Source of the DNA: Tissierellales bacterium
GTDB lineage: Bacteria > Bacillota > Clostridia > Tissierellales > Sedimentibacteraceae
Length of the DNA: 64,000 bases
NCBI GenBank assembly: GCA_018433765.1
Contig: JAHDQO010000017.1
Coordinates: 49,745 to 113,744, forward strand
Direction: 5' to 3'
In this document: positions 51,909 through 60,720 of the stretch, one piece after another
Layout of the letters: every line of letters starts with the position of its first letter
Numbering within the stretch: position 1 is the stretch's first letter
Notes under the pieces: generated by a model
The model's input: the letters and a program-made list of their open reading frames with translations, nothing else
Told to the model about the DNA's origin: nothing
Database searches by the model: none
Position numbers and translations under genes: made by a program

Positions 51909-53915
51909 TTAATATAATATATCCAGTTTTTTATATCCTTTTTCAGTTAATTGACAGCCATTTCTTCCTAAGTTGATTTTAATATATCCTTTATCCTTGA
52001 GAGTATTTATTAAATTTCTAATTTCTTTTTCTGTAATCTTGTAATATGTTTTATTAAATTCTTCATGAATTCCACGTCTTCCAGTGCCCAAACATTTTTC
52101 TTTTCGTTTATCTAATATTTTTAGTATAAGTTGTTCTTTGTCTAAAGTCGTACTAGTCTTAAAATATTTAGGATTTTTTAGATATTTGGGTAGATTTTCT
52201 ATTTTAAGAGGTTCATTTGATATTTTTAGCACATACTCTATTATATTCTTAAGTTCTCTTATGTTTCCGGGCCAATCATATTTAATACAAAACTCATTAA
52301 AACTATTATTTATTATTCTTTTATCGTTAAATTCATTTAAAAAATATTTTGTTAATATTTTAATATCACTTTTGCGATTTCGAAGAGGTGGAATATTAAT
52401 TTGGAATATATTTAATCTATAGAATAAATCATCTCTGAATAATCCATCGTTAACCATTTTAAATAAATCTTTGTTAGTAGCTGCAATGATTCTAACATTT
52501 ACTTTTATTATTGAATCTCCACCAATTCGCATTATTTCTTTTTCTTGTAAAGCTCTTAGCAATCTTGCTTGGAGATTTAAGGGCATTTCTCCTATTTCAT
52601 CAAGGAAAAGTGTTCCATTATTTGCTTTTTCAAAAACACCTATTTTTCCTCCTTTACGAGCACCGGTGAAAGCTCCTTCTTCGTAACCAAAAAGTTCTGA
52701 TTCAAGTAGATTTTCTGGTAATGTAGCACAATTAATAGCTATAAATGGTTTGTTTTTTCTTTCTGAGTAATTATGTATTGCTCCTGCAAAGAGTTCTTTG
52801 CCAGTTCCGCTTTCGCCAATTAATAATACTGAAGATGATGAATTTGAAATTTTTTTACTTATTTCTATAGCATCAATTAAGTCAGGGTGCTTTCCTATTA
52901 TGCTGTCAAAATTGTATTTAGAATAGTATCCTTTTCCTACTAATTTATTATGAATCTTTTGCTGCTTCTTCAGCAATTCATTATAGTACTTTAATATAAT
53001 TAATTTTCCAAAATAAACTTCATCATAAATTACTTTTTTCATTGTTACTATTAGTTTTTTATTTTTAAAATCTATAATTTCGTCATGCATTTCTTCTTTA
53101 GAAGTAAGCACGTTTAGCACCTTATCTCTTTTAAGTAAATTATTTAAATAATCATCTTCTAGATATACTTTGTTAATATTTAATATTTCAGCTGCTTTAT
53201 TGTTGCACAAAACTATTAATTCATTTTCATCACATAATATTACACCGTTATCAAATTCATTTAAAACAACATCTAATTGACCTGATAGCATTTTCTTATC
53301 ATATAAAGTATTTTTAAGTCCTTTCCAAAATGTTGGTACTTTTGAAGAGTATTTTTTTATTATTTTGTCTGAAAGCTTTCTGTCTATGTTTAAATAAGCG
53401 ATGATATCTAATATAGTAGAAATATCAAAAAGTCTGTTACCTATATCTATAACTTGTCCTTTAATTTTCTTTATGCAATCAAATTCATGAGGAGTTATTA
53501 TATAATCTACCTTTTTCGTATTTGGAGCACCCTCATAATAAGGATATAATTTTATATTTTCAATGCCGAGACTATAAATAGTTGCTAGAGTTTCATTAGC
53601 CATAAAATTATTTATATTAGCAACATAAGCACTTTTATTTACTTCAAGACTACGTAATTTTTCCATTGACTGTTTAGAAATTGTCCTTTTCATCATTAAA
53701 GTGGGAGCATTACACTTTATATATCCCATCATTTCTATAAGAATACTTGGATCTGTGTACAAAATTAAGTCAGTAGAATAAATATAAGGCTTGTTAGCCA
53801 TATTAGGAGTAAAATAACTTATTTCTATAGTATTCTCAAATATATCCTTTAACTGTTCTAAAAAATAATTACCTATCTTATCCTCAATTACCAAAATAGT
53901 AACCTTTTTCTTCAT
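51909..53915 (-). CDS. Sigma-54-dependent activator with atypical winged-helix C-terminus
   Basis: In this 668-residue protein the N-terminal about 200 residues look like a PrpR_N/receiver-like sensor (KVTILVIEDKIGNYF; VDYIITPHEFDCIKKI), followed by a PAS-like segment (about 215-300). The AAA+ domain (about 335-565) carries [14 protein letters not shown] and FLDEIGEMP. Instead of a Fis-type helix-turn-helix, the C-terminus (about 600-668) looks like a winged helix (GRRGIHEEFNKTYYKITEKE, LNTLKDKGYIKI). It is divergent from a glutamine synthetase gene that has a perfect sigma-54 promoter, so it is presumably its activator. SD AAGGAAGG is upstream of ATG 53915. Confidence 0.9.
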   Translation of the reverse strand: MKKKVTILVIEDKIGNYFLEQLKDIFENTIEISYFTPNMANKPYIYSTDLILYTDPSILIEMMGYIKCNAPTLMMKRTISKQSMEKLRSLEVNKSAYVANINNFMANETLATIYSLGIENIKLYPYYEGAPNTKKVDYIITPHEFDCIKKIKGQVIDIGNRLFDISTILDIIAYLNIDRKLSDKIIKKYSSKVPTFWKGLKNTLYDKKMLSGQLDVVLNEFDNGVILCDENELIVLCNNKAAEILNINKVYLEDDYLNNLLKRDKVLNVLTSKEEMHDEIIDFKNKKLIVTMKKVIYDEVYFGKLIILKYYNELLKKQQKIHNKLVGKGYYSKYNFDSIIGKHPDLIDAIEISKKISNSSSSVLLIGESGTGKELFAGAIHNYSERKNKPFIAINCATLPENLLESELFGYEEGAFTGARKGGKIGVFEKANNGTLFLDEIGEMPLNLQARLLRALQEKEIMRIGGDSIIKVNVRIIAATNKDLFKMVNDGLFRDDLFYRLNIFQINIPPLRNRKSDIKILTKYFLNEFNDKRIINNSFNEFCIKYDWPGNIRELKNIIEYVLKISNEPLKIENLPKYLKNPKYFKTSTTLDKEQLILKILDKRKEKCLGTGRRGIHEEFNKTYYKITEKEIRNLINTLKDKGYIKINLGRNGCQLTEKGYKKLDILY

Positions 53916-53940
53916 ATCAAAATACTTTCCTTCCTATAAA

Positions 53941-54013
53941 CTAGTAACAATTAAAATTAGTAACGAGTAACTATAAACTAGTAACAATGTTGATTTACAC
54001 ATTTATGTAAATC
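53941..54013. repeat. AACTAGTAAC-type element with GATTTACA hairpin
   Basis: The word ACTAGTAAC or a close variant occurs three times in 53938-53986, followed by the dyad GATTTACA-N6-TGTAAATC (53992-54013). It belongs to the dispersed family also seen at 39039 and 40231. It sits between divergent regulator and target, upstream of the sigma-54 promoter. Confidence 0.55.
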
Positions 54014-54184
54014 TAATTAATTTTACATTTTGCATTTTTAATTTTGAATTTATAATTACTATATCCTAATTTAACCAAATAATCAAATGGGAATTAACTA
54101 ATTAAAAATAAATTAAACCCCAATATTAGATATTTGTAAAAGCTGTAATTTATGATAGTTGTAAGGTATTTTTATACTAAATAT

Positions 54185-54200
54185 TGGCATGAAGTTTGCT
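54185..54200 (+). promoter_or_regulatory. Sigma-54 (-24/-12) promoter of the glutamine synthetase operon
   Basis: TGGCATG-N4-TTGCT with the GG and GC doublets in the correct 12-base register, 49 bases before the ATG. It is the second such promoter in the window, and both share the TTGGCATG form. Confidence 0.9.
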
Positions 54201-54248
54201 ACTATATATTTACAAAATAGTTAAATCAGATAACTAAAGGAGGATGAA

Positions 54249-55679
54249 ATGTTTAATAATTATTTAGAAGTAAAAAAATATATTGAAGAAAAAAATATAA
54301 GAATTATTGATTTTAAAATTGTTGATATGAGTGGAAGATGGCATCATCTTTCAATACCATCTGTAAGATTTAATGAAGAAATACTTAAAGAAGGAATAGG
54401 TTTTGATGCTTCAAGTTATGGATTTTTAACTGTTGAAAAGTCAGATATGGTGTTTATACCAGACATAACAACTGCATTTGTAGAACCTTTTGCTAAAGTT
54501 GCAACATTAACAATGATAGGTAATATATATGCTTTGAAAGATAAAAGAGAAAGATTTGAAGATGACCCAAGATATATAGTTGAAAAAGCAAAAAAACTTT
54601 TAATAGATAAGGATATTGCAGATACTGCATTATTAGGGCCAGAGTTTGAATTTTATGTATTAGATCATATTTCAGTAATTAACGAAGTAAACCATATGGA
54701 AGTATATATTGATTCAAAACAAGGTGAATGGAATTCAGGCAATAAAGATATTAATAATAAAGGATATAATGTGCGTAATTGTAATGCGTATCATTTAGAT
54801 AAACCTTTTGACAGCAGCTCTGATTTTAGGGATTTGGTTTCATTGTGTTTAGAAGAAAATAATATACCAGTTAAGTACCATCATTCAGAAAATGGAGGAC
54901 CAGGACAAGTAGAGATTGAAGTATGTTTAGGTGATATTTCTGTAATGGCAGATAGAACTATGAAATTAAAGTATATATTAAGAAAATATGCAGATGAACA
55001 TAACAAGACTATTACTTTTATGCCTAAACCTTTTACAGGCGAATGCGGTAGTGGTTTTCATATTCATATTCAATTATTTGATAAAGGAAAACCTTTGTTT
55101 TATGATGAAAATGGATATTCTAAGCTTAGTCAAACAGCATTATATGCTATAGGAGGTATTCTTAAACATTCACCTGCGCTAATGCCTTTTACTAATCCAA
55201 GTACAAATTCATATAAGAGGTTAATTCCTGGATATGAGGCTCCTGTAAGTATTTGCTTTGCAACTGCAAATAGAAGTGCTGTAATAAGAATACCGGGTTA
55301 TGCAACTTCACCAGAACAAAAAAGATTTGAAGTAAGGTTTCCAGATGCTACATGTAATCCATATCTTGCTTATTCTGCTGTTATGATGGCAGTCATAGAT
55401 GGTATTGATAATAAGATTGATCCTGTTGATTTGGGATTTGGTCCTTTTGATATTAACTTATATAATCTCCCTGATGACAAAAAGGCTCAGATAAAAGGAT
55501 TACCTACAAATCTTTTAGATGCAGCAGATGCATTACAAAAAGATTACGAATTTTTATTAAAAGACGGTGTGTTTACTGAAAATATTATACAGAACCAGAT
55601 TTGTAAAATTAAAAAAGATCATTATAAAATAGCTGAGTTACCGCATCCTGAAGAGTTTAAAATGTATTATAATTTATAA
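54249..55679 (+). CDS. glnA: Type I glutamine synthetase
   Basis: This 476-residue enzyme has the GSI order of motifs: FKIVDMSGRWHHLSIP (beta-grasp), GIGFDASSYGF (latch), LGPEFEFYV (metal-binding Glu), GGPGQVEIEV, then GECGSGFHIHIQ (ATP/metal). NPSTNSYKRLIPGYEAP is the Glu-binding loop, and RFEVRFPDATCNPYLAYSA follows. It makes glutamine from glutamate, ammonia and ATP. The NLYNLP segment near residue 405 aligns with the tyrosine loop used for adenylylation in beta-type enzymes; whether it is modified is unknown. It is expressed from a sigma-54 promoter with the divergent activator. SD AAAGGAGG. Confidence 0.93.
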   Translation: MFNNYLEVKKYIEEKNIRIIDFKIVDMSGRWHHLSIPSVRFNEEILKEGIGFDASSYGFLTVEKSDMVFIPDITTAFVEPFAKVATLTMIGNIYALKDKRERFEDDPRYIVEKAKKLLIDKDIADTALLGPEFEFYVLDHISVINEVNHMEVYIDSKQGEWNSGNKDINNKGYNVRNCNAYHLDKPFDSSSDFRDLVSLCLEENNIPVKYHHSENGGPGQVEIEVCLGDISVMADRTMKLKYILRKYADEHNKTITFMPKPFTGECGSGFHIHIQLFDKGKPLFYDENGYSKLSQTALYAIGGILKHSPALMPFTNPSTNSYKRLIPGYEAPVSICFATANRSAVIRIPGYATSPEQKRFEVRFPDATCNPYLAYSAVMMAVIDGIDNKIDPVDLGFGPFDINLYNLPDDKKAQIKGLPTNLLDAADALQKDYEFLLKDGVFTENIIQNQICKIKKDHYKIAELPHPEEFKMYYNL

Positions 55680-55760
55680 TACGATAAGTAGAAATACATA
55701 TACTTAATATTATATACATAACTATTATTAATAGTTATATTTATATTGAGGTGAATATGT

Positions 55761-57134
55761 ATGGAAAATTTATACAAAATATCTCCTTATAGACATATGG
55801 TTGTGGGAGCAAACACAAAAGTACCTATAGTTTATGGCAAAATGACAACTGCGATTAATTTGGATAATGCAGCAACTACTCCTCCTTTAATTTCAGTAAT
55901 GAATAAAATAAATGGGTTTATGCCTTGGTATTCATCTGTACATAGAGGAGCAGGATACAAATCTATTTATACTTCAAATCTTTATGAGAGCTGTAGAGAC
56001 ATAGTAAAAGAATTTGTTAATGCTGATCCAGAAACATACACAGTTATATTTGGTAAAAATACAACTGAAGCGATAAATAAACTTTCTTACAGGCTTTGTA
56101 GAGCAAGTAAAGATAGTATTATTTTATCTACATGTATTGAGCATCATTCAAATGATTTACCTTGGAGAGATAAGTTTACAGTTAGATATGTGGATATGGA
56201 TTCTAATGGTAGACTTGATTTGAATGACTTAAGACGTAAGCTTCGAAGATACAAAAACAAAGTTAAATTAGTAGCTATTACAGGAGCTTCAAATGTAACA
56301 GGATATGTAACTCCAATACATAAAGCAGCAAAGATTGCACATGAGTATGGAAGTAAAATAATGATAGATGGAGCTCAACTCGTTCCACATACTCCTGTAA
56401 ATATGAGACCTGATGATAAAAATGAATGGATAGATTATCTAGTTTTTTCAGCTCATAAAATGTATGCTCCTTTTGGAACAGGAGTGTTAGTAGGGTTAAA
56501 AGAAACATTTAAAAAAGGAAATCCTGATTATTGCGGAGGAGGAACAGTAAGAATAGTTACTAAAGATAAAGTAATATGGAGTGATCCACCATATAAGGAT
56601 GAAGCAGGAACTCCAAATATGATAGGTGTTTTAGCATTGGGTGAATCAATTAAGACGTTAAACACTCTAAATATGGATAAGATTGATATATATGAAAAGA
56701 AACTTACCCACTATGCTTTATCTGAACTTATGAAAATACCTGAGGTTGAAATTTACAGCAGTAAGGATATGGATATAGATAGAATAGGGGTTATACCTTT
56801 CAATATAAATGGTGTTTCTCATGAAGTAACAGCAGCTATCTTATCAAATGAAGCAGGAATATCAGTTAGAAGTGGGTGCTTTTGTGCACAGCCATATGTT
56901 CAAAGACTTCTTGGAATATCTGAAAAAGATATGAGATATTATATGAATCATCCTGATGATGTACGTCCGGGTATGGTAAGAATTAGCTTTGGAATGTATA
57001 ATGATATCAACGAAATTGATATATTGATTAATTTAATATATAAAATAATAAAAAATAGAAATATGTATCTAAATAGGTATTACAATGATAAAGTTTATTA
57101 TAAAGCTGTTCAGGCTACAAAATACAGCATTTAA
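55761..57134 (+). CDS. Class V aminotransferase / cysteine-desulfurase-like PLP enzyme
   Basis: This 457-residue enzyme is of the SufS/Csd-like class V family. It shows NLDNAATTPPL, GKNTTEAINKLSYRL, CIEHHSNDLPWR, IDGAQLVPHTPV, then VFSAHKMYAPFGTGVLVG with the PLP lysine. SGCFCAQPYV carries the cysteine that in desulfurases takes up the sulfur. It is about 50 residues longer than SufS, with extensions at both ends. No suf genes adjoin; it lies 80 bases after glnA and before a terminator, in the sigma-54 operon. Sulfur mobilisation or a specialised amino-acid lyase or aminotransferase role tied to nitrogen supply are both possible. Confidence 0.87.
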   Translation: MENLYKISPYRHMVVGANTKVPIVYGKMTTAINLDNAATTPPLISVMNKINGFMPWYSSVHRGAGYKSIYTSNLYESCRDIVKEFVNADPETYTVIFGKNTTEAINKLSYRLCRASKDSIILSTCIEHHSNDLPWRDKFTVRYVDMDSNGRLDLNDLRRKLRRYKNKVKLVAITGASNVTGYVTPIHKAAKIAHEYGSKIMIDGAQLVPHTPVNMRPDDKNEWIDYLVFSAHKMYAPFGTGVLVGLKETFKKGNPDYCGGGTVRIVTKDKVIWSDPPYKDEAGTPNMIGVLALGESIKTLNTLNMDKIDIYEKKLTHYALSELMKIPEVEIYSSKDMDIDRIGVIPFNINGVSHEVTAAILSNEAGISVRSGCFCAQPYVQRLLGISEKDMRYYMNHPDDVRPGMVRISFGMYNDINEIDILINLIYKIIKNRNMYLNRYYNDKVYYKAVQATKYSI

Positions 57135-57143
57135 TAAGATAAA

Positions 57144-57191
57144 AAAATCTAGAACAGCTGATTTTAAATAAATAGCTGTTCTAGATTTTTT
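57144..57191. terminator. Terminator between glnA operon and Mrp gene
   Basis: AAAAATCTAGAACAGCT pairs exactly with AGCTGTTCTAGATTTTT across a 14-nt loop. It is bidirectional. Confidence 0.9.
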
Positions 57192-57206
57192 AATTATGTA
57201 ATATTT

Positions 57207-58043
57207 TTATTTAGATTTATCTAATTCTATAACACAATTAATAACTTTAGTGAATTCTTCAATTATATCATCATTTACTTTAGCAATTCCCTTACTTGAA
57301 AGATTAACTAAATCTTTACACATTGGGAGTTCACATAGTAGTTCCAAATTTTTATCTTTAATGAAATTTTCTGTATTGTCTTCAAATATGCTAATCTTTT
57401 TACCACAGTCAGGACATTGAATATAGCTCATATTTTCTACAAGTCCAAGAACGGGTACATTCATTTTTTCAGCCATATGTACAGCTTTTGAAACTATCAT
57501 AGATACCATATCTTGAGGTACTGAAACCATTATTATACCAGAGAATGGCATTACCTGCATAGCTGTTATAGCAACATCTGATGTTCCCGGTGGCATATCA
57601 ACTATTAGATAATCTAATTCGCCCCATATTACTTCAGTCCAGAATTGTTTTACCAGATTACCAATTATAGGACCTCTCCATAAAACTGGAGCATCTTCAT
57701 TATCAACTAAAAAGTTTGTAGACATTACTTTTAATCCACCAACAGCTGTCAAAGGTATCATTCCTTTTTCAGATGTTGAGGTTATTCTTTTATTCTGCAT
57801 ATTAACAAGTCTTGGAATACTTGGACCTGTAATATCGGCATCCATTAATCCTACTTTATAGCCGTTTCTTAACAATTCATATGCTAACAAAGTGGAAACA
57901 GTTGATTTTCCAACTCCTCCTTTTCCACTCATAACTCCAATAATATGTTTTACATTGTTTAATGGATTATTTTCTATCATACAAGTTTCTTTTTTGTCAT
58001 CACTACAGTTTCCTTTTGATGGACATGAATCACAATTAGCCAT
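57207..58043 (-). CDS. Mrp/NBP35-type P-loop iron-sulfur carrier ATPase
   Basis: This 278-residue protein has an N-terminal cysteine cluster (CDSCPSKGNCSDDKKETC) like NBP35-type proteins, the deviant Walker A MSGKGGVGKSTVS, and switch motifs (GLMDADITGPSIPRL; DYLIVDMPPGTSD). The C-terminal CPDC bridging pair is expected to hold a transferable 4Fe-4S cluster between two monomers. It probably delivers clusters to target apoproteins such as the many ferredoxin-type and hydrogenase proteins of this organism. It is monocistronic, with GGAGG before ATG 58043. Confidence 0.94.
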   Translation of the reverse strand: MANCDSCPSKGNCSDDKKETCMIENNPLNNVKHIIGVMSGKGGVGKSTVSTLLAYELLRNGYKVGLMDADITGPSIPRLVNMQNKRITSTSEKGMIPLTAVGGLKVMSTNFLVDNEDAPVLWRGPIIGNLVKQFWTEVIWGELDYLIVDMPPGTSDVAITAMQVMPFSGIIMVSVPQDMVSMIVSKAVHMAEKMNVPVLGLVENMSYIQCPDCGKKISIFEDNTENFIKDKNLELLCELPMCKDLVNLSSKGIAKVNDDIIEEFTKVINCVIELDKSK

Positions 58044-58267
58044 TTTATTACCTCCAAAAACAAATTTTGTAAATTATTTATTAATTAAAATAGCTCTTAA
58101 CTTTGTATATAACGAATAACGTTGTTATTACTTTTTATAAAATAACACAATTAATAATCATTGTCAAATACTTAAAATCTATAGGTATTTGGTGGACAAT
58201 TATAATTACAAATCAACTAATAATAAAAGTAAAAATATGATATTTAATAATTAATTTCAAAAAAAAC

Positions 58268-58296
58268 TTGCATTTGGAAGTAAATACTATTATAAT
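58268..58296 (+). promoter_or_regulatory. Sigma-A promoter of the leader-peptide/ABC exporter transcript
   Basis: TTGCAT (58268-58273), 17 bases, TATAAT (58291-58296). Start expected near 58303, about 22 bases before the leader SD. The rest of 58044-58267 shows nothing recognisable. Confidence 0.7.
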
Positions 58297-58339
58297 AAAT
58301 ATATTGTAAAAAACACTAAGAAAAGGAGGTCGTGTTAAT

Positions 58340-58438
58340 ATGTTGAAATCAATAAATAAAAAGTTTAAATTTACTAAATTAATAATTTGTAATGTTACTG
58401 ACACACGACCTATGCTTTGGGTGACTATTAGTAGTTAA
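58340..58438 (+). CDS. 32-residue leader peptide of a transcription attenuator
   Basis: ATG 58340 to TAA 58436-58438, behind the perfect SD AAAAGGAGG, encodes a basic peptide ending NVTDTRPMLWVTISS. The SD region AGGTCGTGT (58327-58335) is exactly complementary to ACACGACCT (58403-58411) in codons 22-24. The overlapping ACCTATG (58408-58414) can instead pair with CATAGGT in the 5-prime arms of both downstream terminators. So translation of this peptide would decide between terminator and antiterminator. The arrangement resembles BmrB upstream of the bmrCD exporter in Bacillus. The peptide has no expected function after synthesis. Confidence 0.75.
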   Translation: MLKSINKKFKFTKLIICNVTDTRPMLWVTISS

Positions 58439-58452
58439 TATTGAACAATATT

Positions 58453-58490
58453 AGCCATAGGTATGATGTGTCATACCTATGGCTTTTCTT
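58453..58490 (+). terminator. Attenuator terminator 1
   Basis: AGCCATAGGTATGA / TCATACCTATGGCT is a perfect 14-bp stem with a TGTG loop, followed by TTTCTT. It starts 14 bases after the leader stop and shares CCATAGGT with terminator 2. Confidence 0.88.
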
Positions 58491-58538
58491 AATTTTTGAT
58501 CTTTATTATTAAGATTATTTACCGGGAAATAATTTTTT

Positions 58539-58577
58539 AACCATAGGTGAAATGAAAACCTATGGTTTTTATTTTTC
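58539..58577 (+). terminator. Attenuator terminator 2
   Basis: AACCATAGGT / ACCTATGGTT, a 10-bp stem with a 9-nt loop followed by TTTATTTTT. Its 5-prime arm repeats the CCATAGGT of terminator 1 and could pair with the same leader segment. Confidence 0.8.
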
Positions 58578-58646
58578 TAAACGAGTAAATAAAAGGAGAA
58601 ACGAGTAACGAAAGACTAGTAATAAGGTAAATTTTCGTTTAGAAAA
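58573..58646. repeat. 74-bp element with 12-bp inverted ends
   Basis: TTTTCTAAACGA (58573-58584) and TCGTTTAGAAAA (58635-58646) are exact reverse complements. Inside are ACGAGTAA and GACTAGTAA words of the dispersed family. A TTTTTCCGTGTGTTTCCGTGG segment (near 58757-58777) matches the one in 39168-39232. This repeat sits between attenuator and exporter genes. Confidence 0.6.
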
Positions 58647-58891
58647 AAGTTGGAAAGCAGAAAGTTACAAATTATTCAAAATAGTAATATAAAGAAATTA
58701 GGAATTTTTAAGTTAATTATCAACTAAAGTAAATAAGTGCGAAGCACATTTCAGTGTTTTTCCGTGTGTTTCCGTGGTTAAATATATACTATCAATTATC
58801 AACTATTATGTGGGGGTGAAATTAATGATTAAATTATCAATTGACTAAAAATTTAAGAGCTTAGAATTAGAGAAGAGTGAGGTATGTAGAA

Positions 58892-60691
58892 ATGAAGAAT
58901 TGTAAATTAATTTCAAAAATTATGAAAGGAAATAAATTTTTATATATAGGTGCAATTATAAGTATAGGATTAGCAACTTTTTTTTCCGTATTAATACCTT
59001 TAGTGCTAAGGATTGTAATAGATTCTATAATTGGAGATGAGCCTCTGGATATAACAACATGGGGATTAAATATTATAAATATGTTTGGAGGTAAATCAAT
59101 TTTATTACAGAATCTTTGGATTTGTGCATTAATACTTGTAGGCTTAACTATATTACAGGGAATATTTTTGTATACAAAGGGTAAATGGTCAGCAGTTGCA
59201 TCAGAATCTATAGCTAAAAATATAAGAGAGAAGTTATATAACCATTTACAGCATTTATCTTATGATTATCATGTTAAAGCAGAAACAGGAGATTTAATAC
59301 AACGATGCACTTCTGATGTGGATACTATAAGAAGGTTTTTAGCAGTTCAATTTGTTGAAGTAGGTAGAACAATATTTATGGTCGTTTTTGTATCATGTAT
59401 TATATTTTCTTTAAATACTAAATTAGCGTTTGTCGCTGTAGCAGTTGTTCCTCTTATATTTATATTTGCTGTAATATTTTTTATTAAAATTAAATCGGCT
59501 TTCAAATTAGCTGATGAAGCAGAAGGAAAGCTTTCAACCATACTTCAAGAGAATTTGACTGGAATGAGAGTTGTAAGGGCATTTGCAAGACAGAAATACG
59601 AAATAGATAAATTTGACAAACAAAGCAAAAGGTATAGAGATTTAACTTATAGAGTTACTAGGTTGTTAGCATGGTATTGGGCATTATCAGATTTACTTTG
59701 TATGATACAGATTGGTTCGGTACTGGTTCTAGGAACTTATTGGGCAGCAAAAGGAGTTATAACATTGGGAACTTTAATTGTATTTACAACTTATGAAGGT
59801 ATGCTGTTGTGGCCAGTAAGACAAATGGGTAGAATTTTAACTGATATGGGTAAAACATTAGTATCATTAAATCGTATACAAGGAATTTTGGATATTCCAA
59901 TAGAAAAGAAAGAAGACAATGAACTAATGCCGGAAATAAAAGGCAATATAGATTTCAAAAATGTGTATTTTGGATATGAAGAAGGAAAAGATGTTTTACA
60001 AAATATATCATTCAGCATAAAGAAGGGTCAGACTATAGCAGTTATGGGGCAGACTGGCTCAGGTAAATCATCTTTAGTTCACTTGTTAGCAAGGTTATAT
60101 GATTATCAAAAAGGTTCTATAAAAATAGATGGTGTTGAACTAAAAAACATAGAAAAGAAATGGATTCGTAAAAATGTTGGAATTGTACTACAGGAACCAT
60201 TTTTATTTTCAAAAAGCATAAAAGAAAATATTAGTTTAGCAAAGATAGAAGTAAAAGAAACTGAGGTTATTGAGGCTGCAAGAGTTGCTGCTATTCATGA
60301 TGTAATTGTTGATTTTGACAAAGGATATGAAACAGAAGTAGGTGAAAGAGGTGTTACACTTTCAGGCGGACAAAAACAAAGAATAGCAATAGCTAGAACT
60401 ATTATAAATAATAATCCTATCCTAATTTTTGATGATTCATTAAGTGCAGTGGACACAGAAACGGATTCAGCTATCCGTAAGGCATTAAAAGCAAGAGGAG
60501 GTAATTCAACTACTTTTATTATATCTCATAGAGTAGCTACTGTGGCTGAAGCTGACTTAATTCTTGTATTAAATAAAGGCAGAATCATACAAAAAGGAGT
60601 TCATGAGGAGTTAATTAAAAAACAGGGATTATATAGGAGAGTTTGGAGTATACAAAATTCTCTAGAAGAGCAAATGGATAAAATTGTTTAA
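58892..60691 (+). CDS. Heterodimeric ABC exporter subunit with degenerate Walker B
   Basis: This 599-residue half-transporter has six membrane helices (about 15-310) and an ATPase domain (about 345-590). It shows Walker A GQTGSGKS, Q-loop QEPFLF, signature LSGGQKQR and Walker B ILIFDDSLSAVD, where Asp replaces the catalytic Glu, and ISHRVAT. The Asp marks the non-hydrolysing site of heterodimeric exporters such as BmrC or TM287. Substrates of such pairs are often drugs or peptides. The frame opens at 58877, but ATG 58892 is better placed after GAGTGAGG. The partner gene follows after 29 bases, and a leader-peptide attenuator lies upstream. Confidence 0.93.
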   Translation: MKNCKLISKIMKGNKFLYIGAIISIGLATFFSVLIPLVLRIVIDSIIGDEPLDITTWGLNIINMFGGKSILLQNLWICALILVGLTILQGIFLYTKGKWSAVASESIAKNIREKLYNHLQHLSYDYHVKAETGDLIQRCTSDVDTIRRFLAVQFVEVGRTIFMVVFVSCIIFSLNTKLAFVAVAVVPLIFIFAVIFFIKIKSAFKLADEAEGKLSTILQENLTGMRVVRAFARQKYEIDKFDKQSKRYRDLTYRVTRLLAWYWALSDLLCMIQIGSVLVLGTYWAAKGVITLGTLIVFTTYEGMLLWPVRQMGRILTDMGKTLVSLNRIQGILDIPIEKKEDNELMPEIKGNIDFKNVYFGYEEGKDVLQNISFSIKKGQTIAVMGQTGSGKSSLVHLLARLYDYQKGSIKIDGVELKNIEKKWIRKNVGIVLQEPFLFSKSIKENISLAKIEVKETEVIEAARVAAIHDVIVDFDKGYETEVGERGVTLSGGQKQRIAIARTIINNNPILIFDDSLSAVDTETDSAIRKALKARGGNSTTFIISHRVATVAEADLILVLNKGRIIQKGVHEELIKKQGLYRRVWSIQNSLEEQMDKIV

Positions 60692-60720
60692 TAAAAGCGA
60701 TACAGAAAGGACTGATAATT

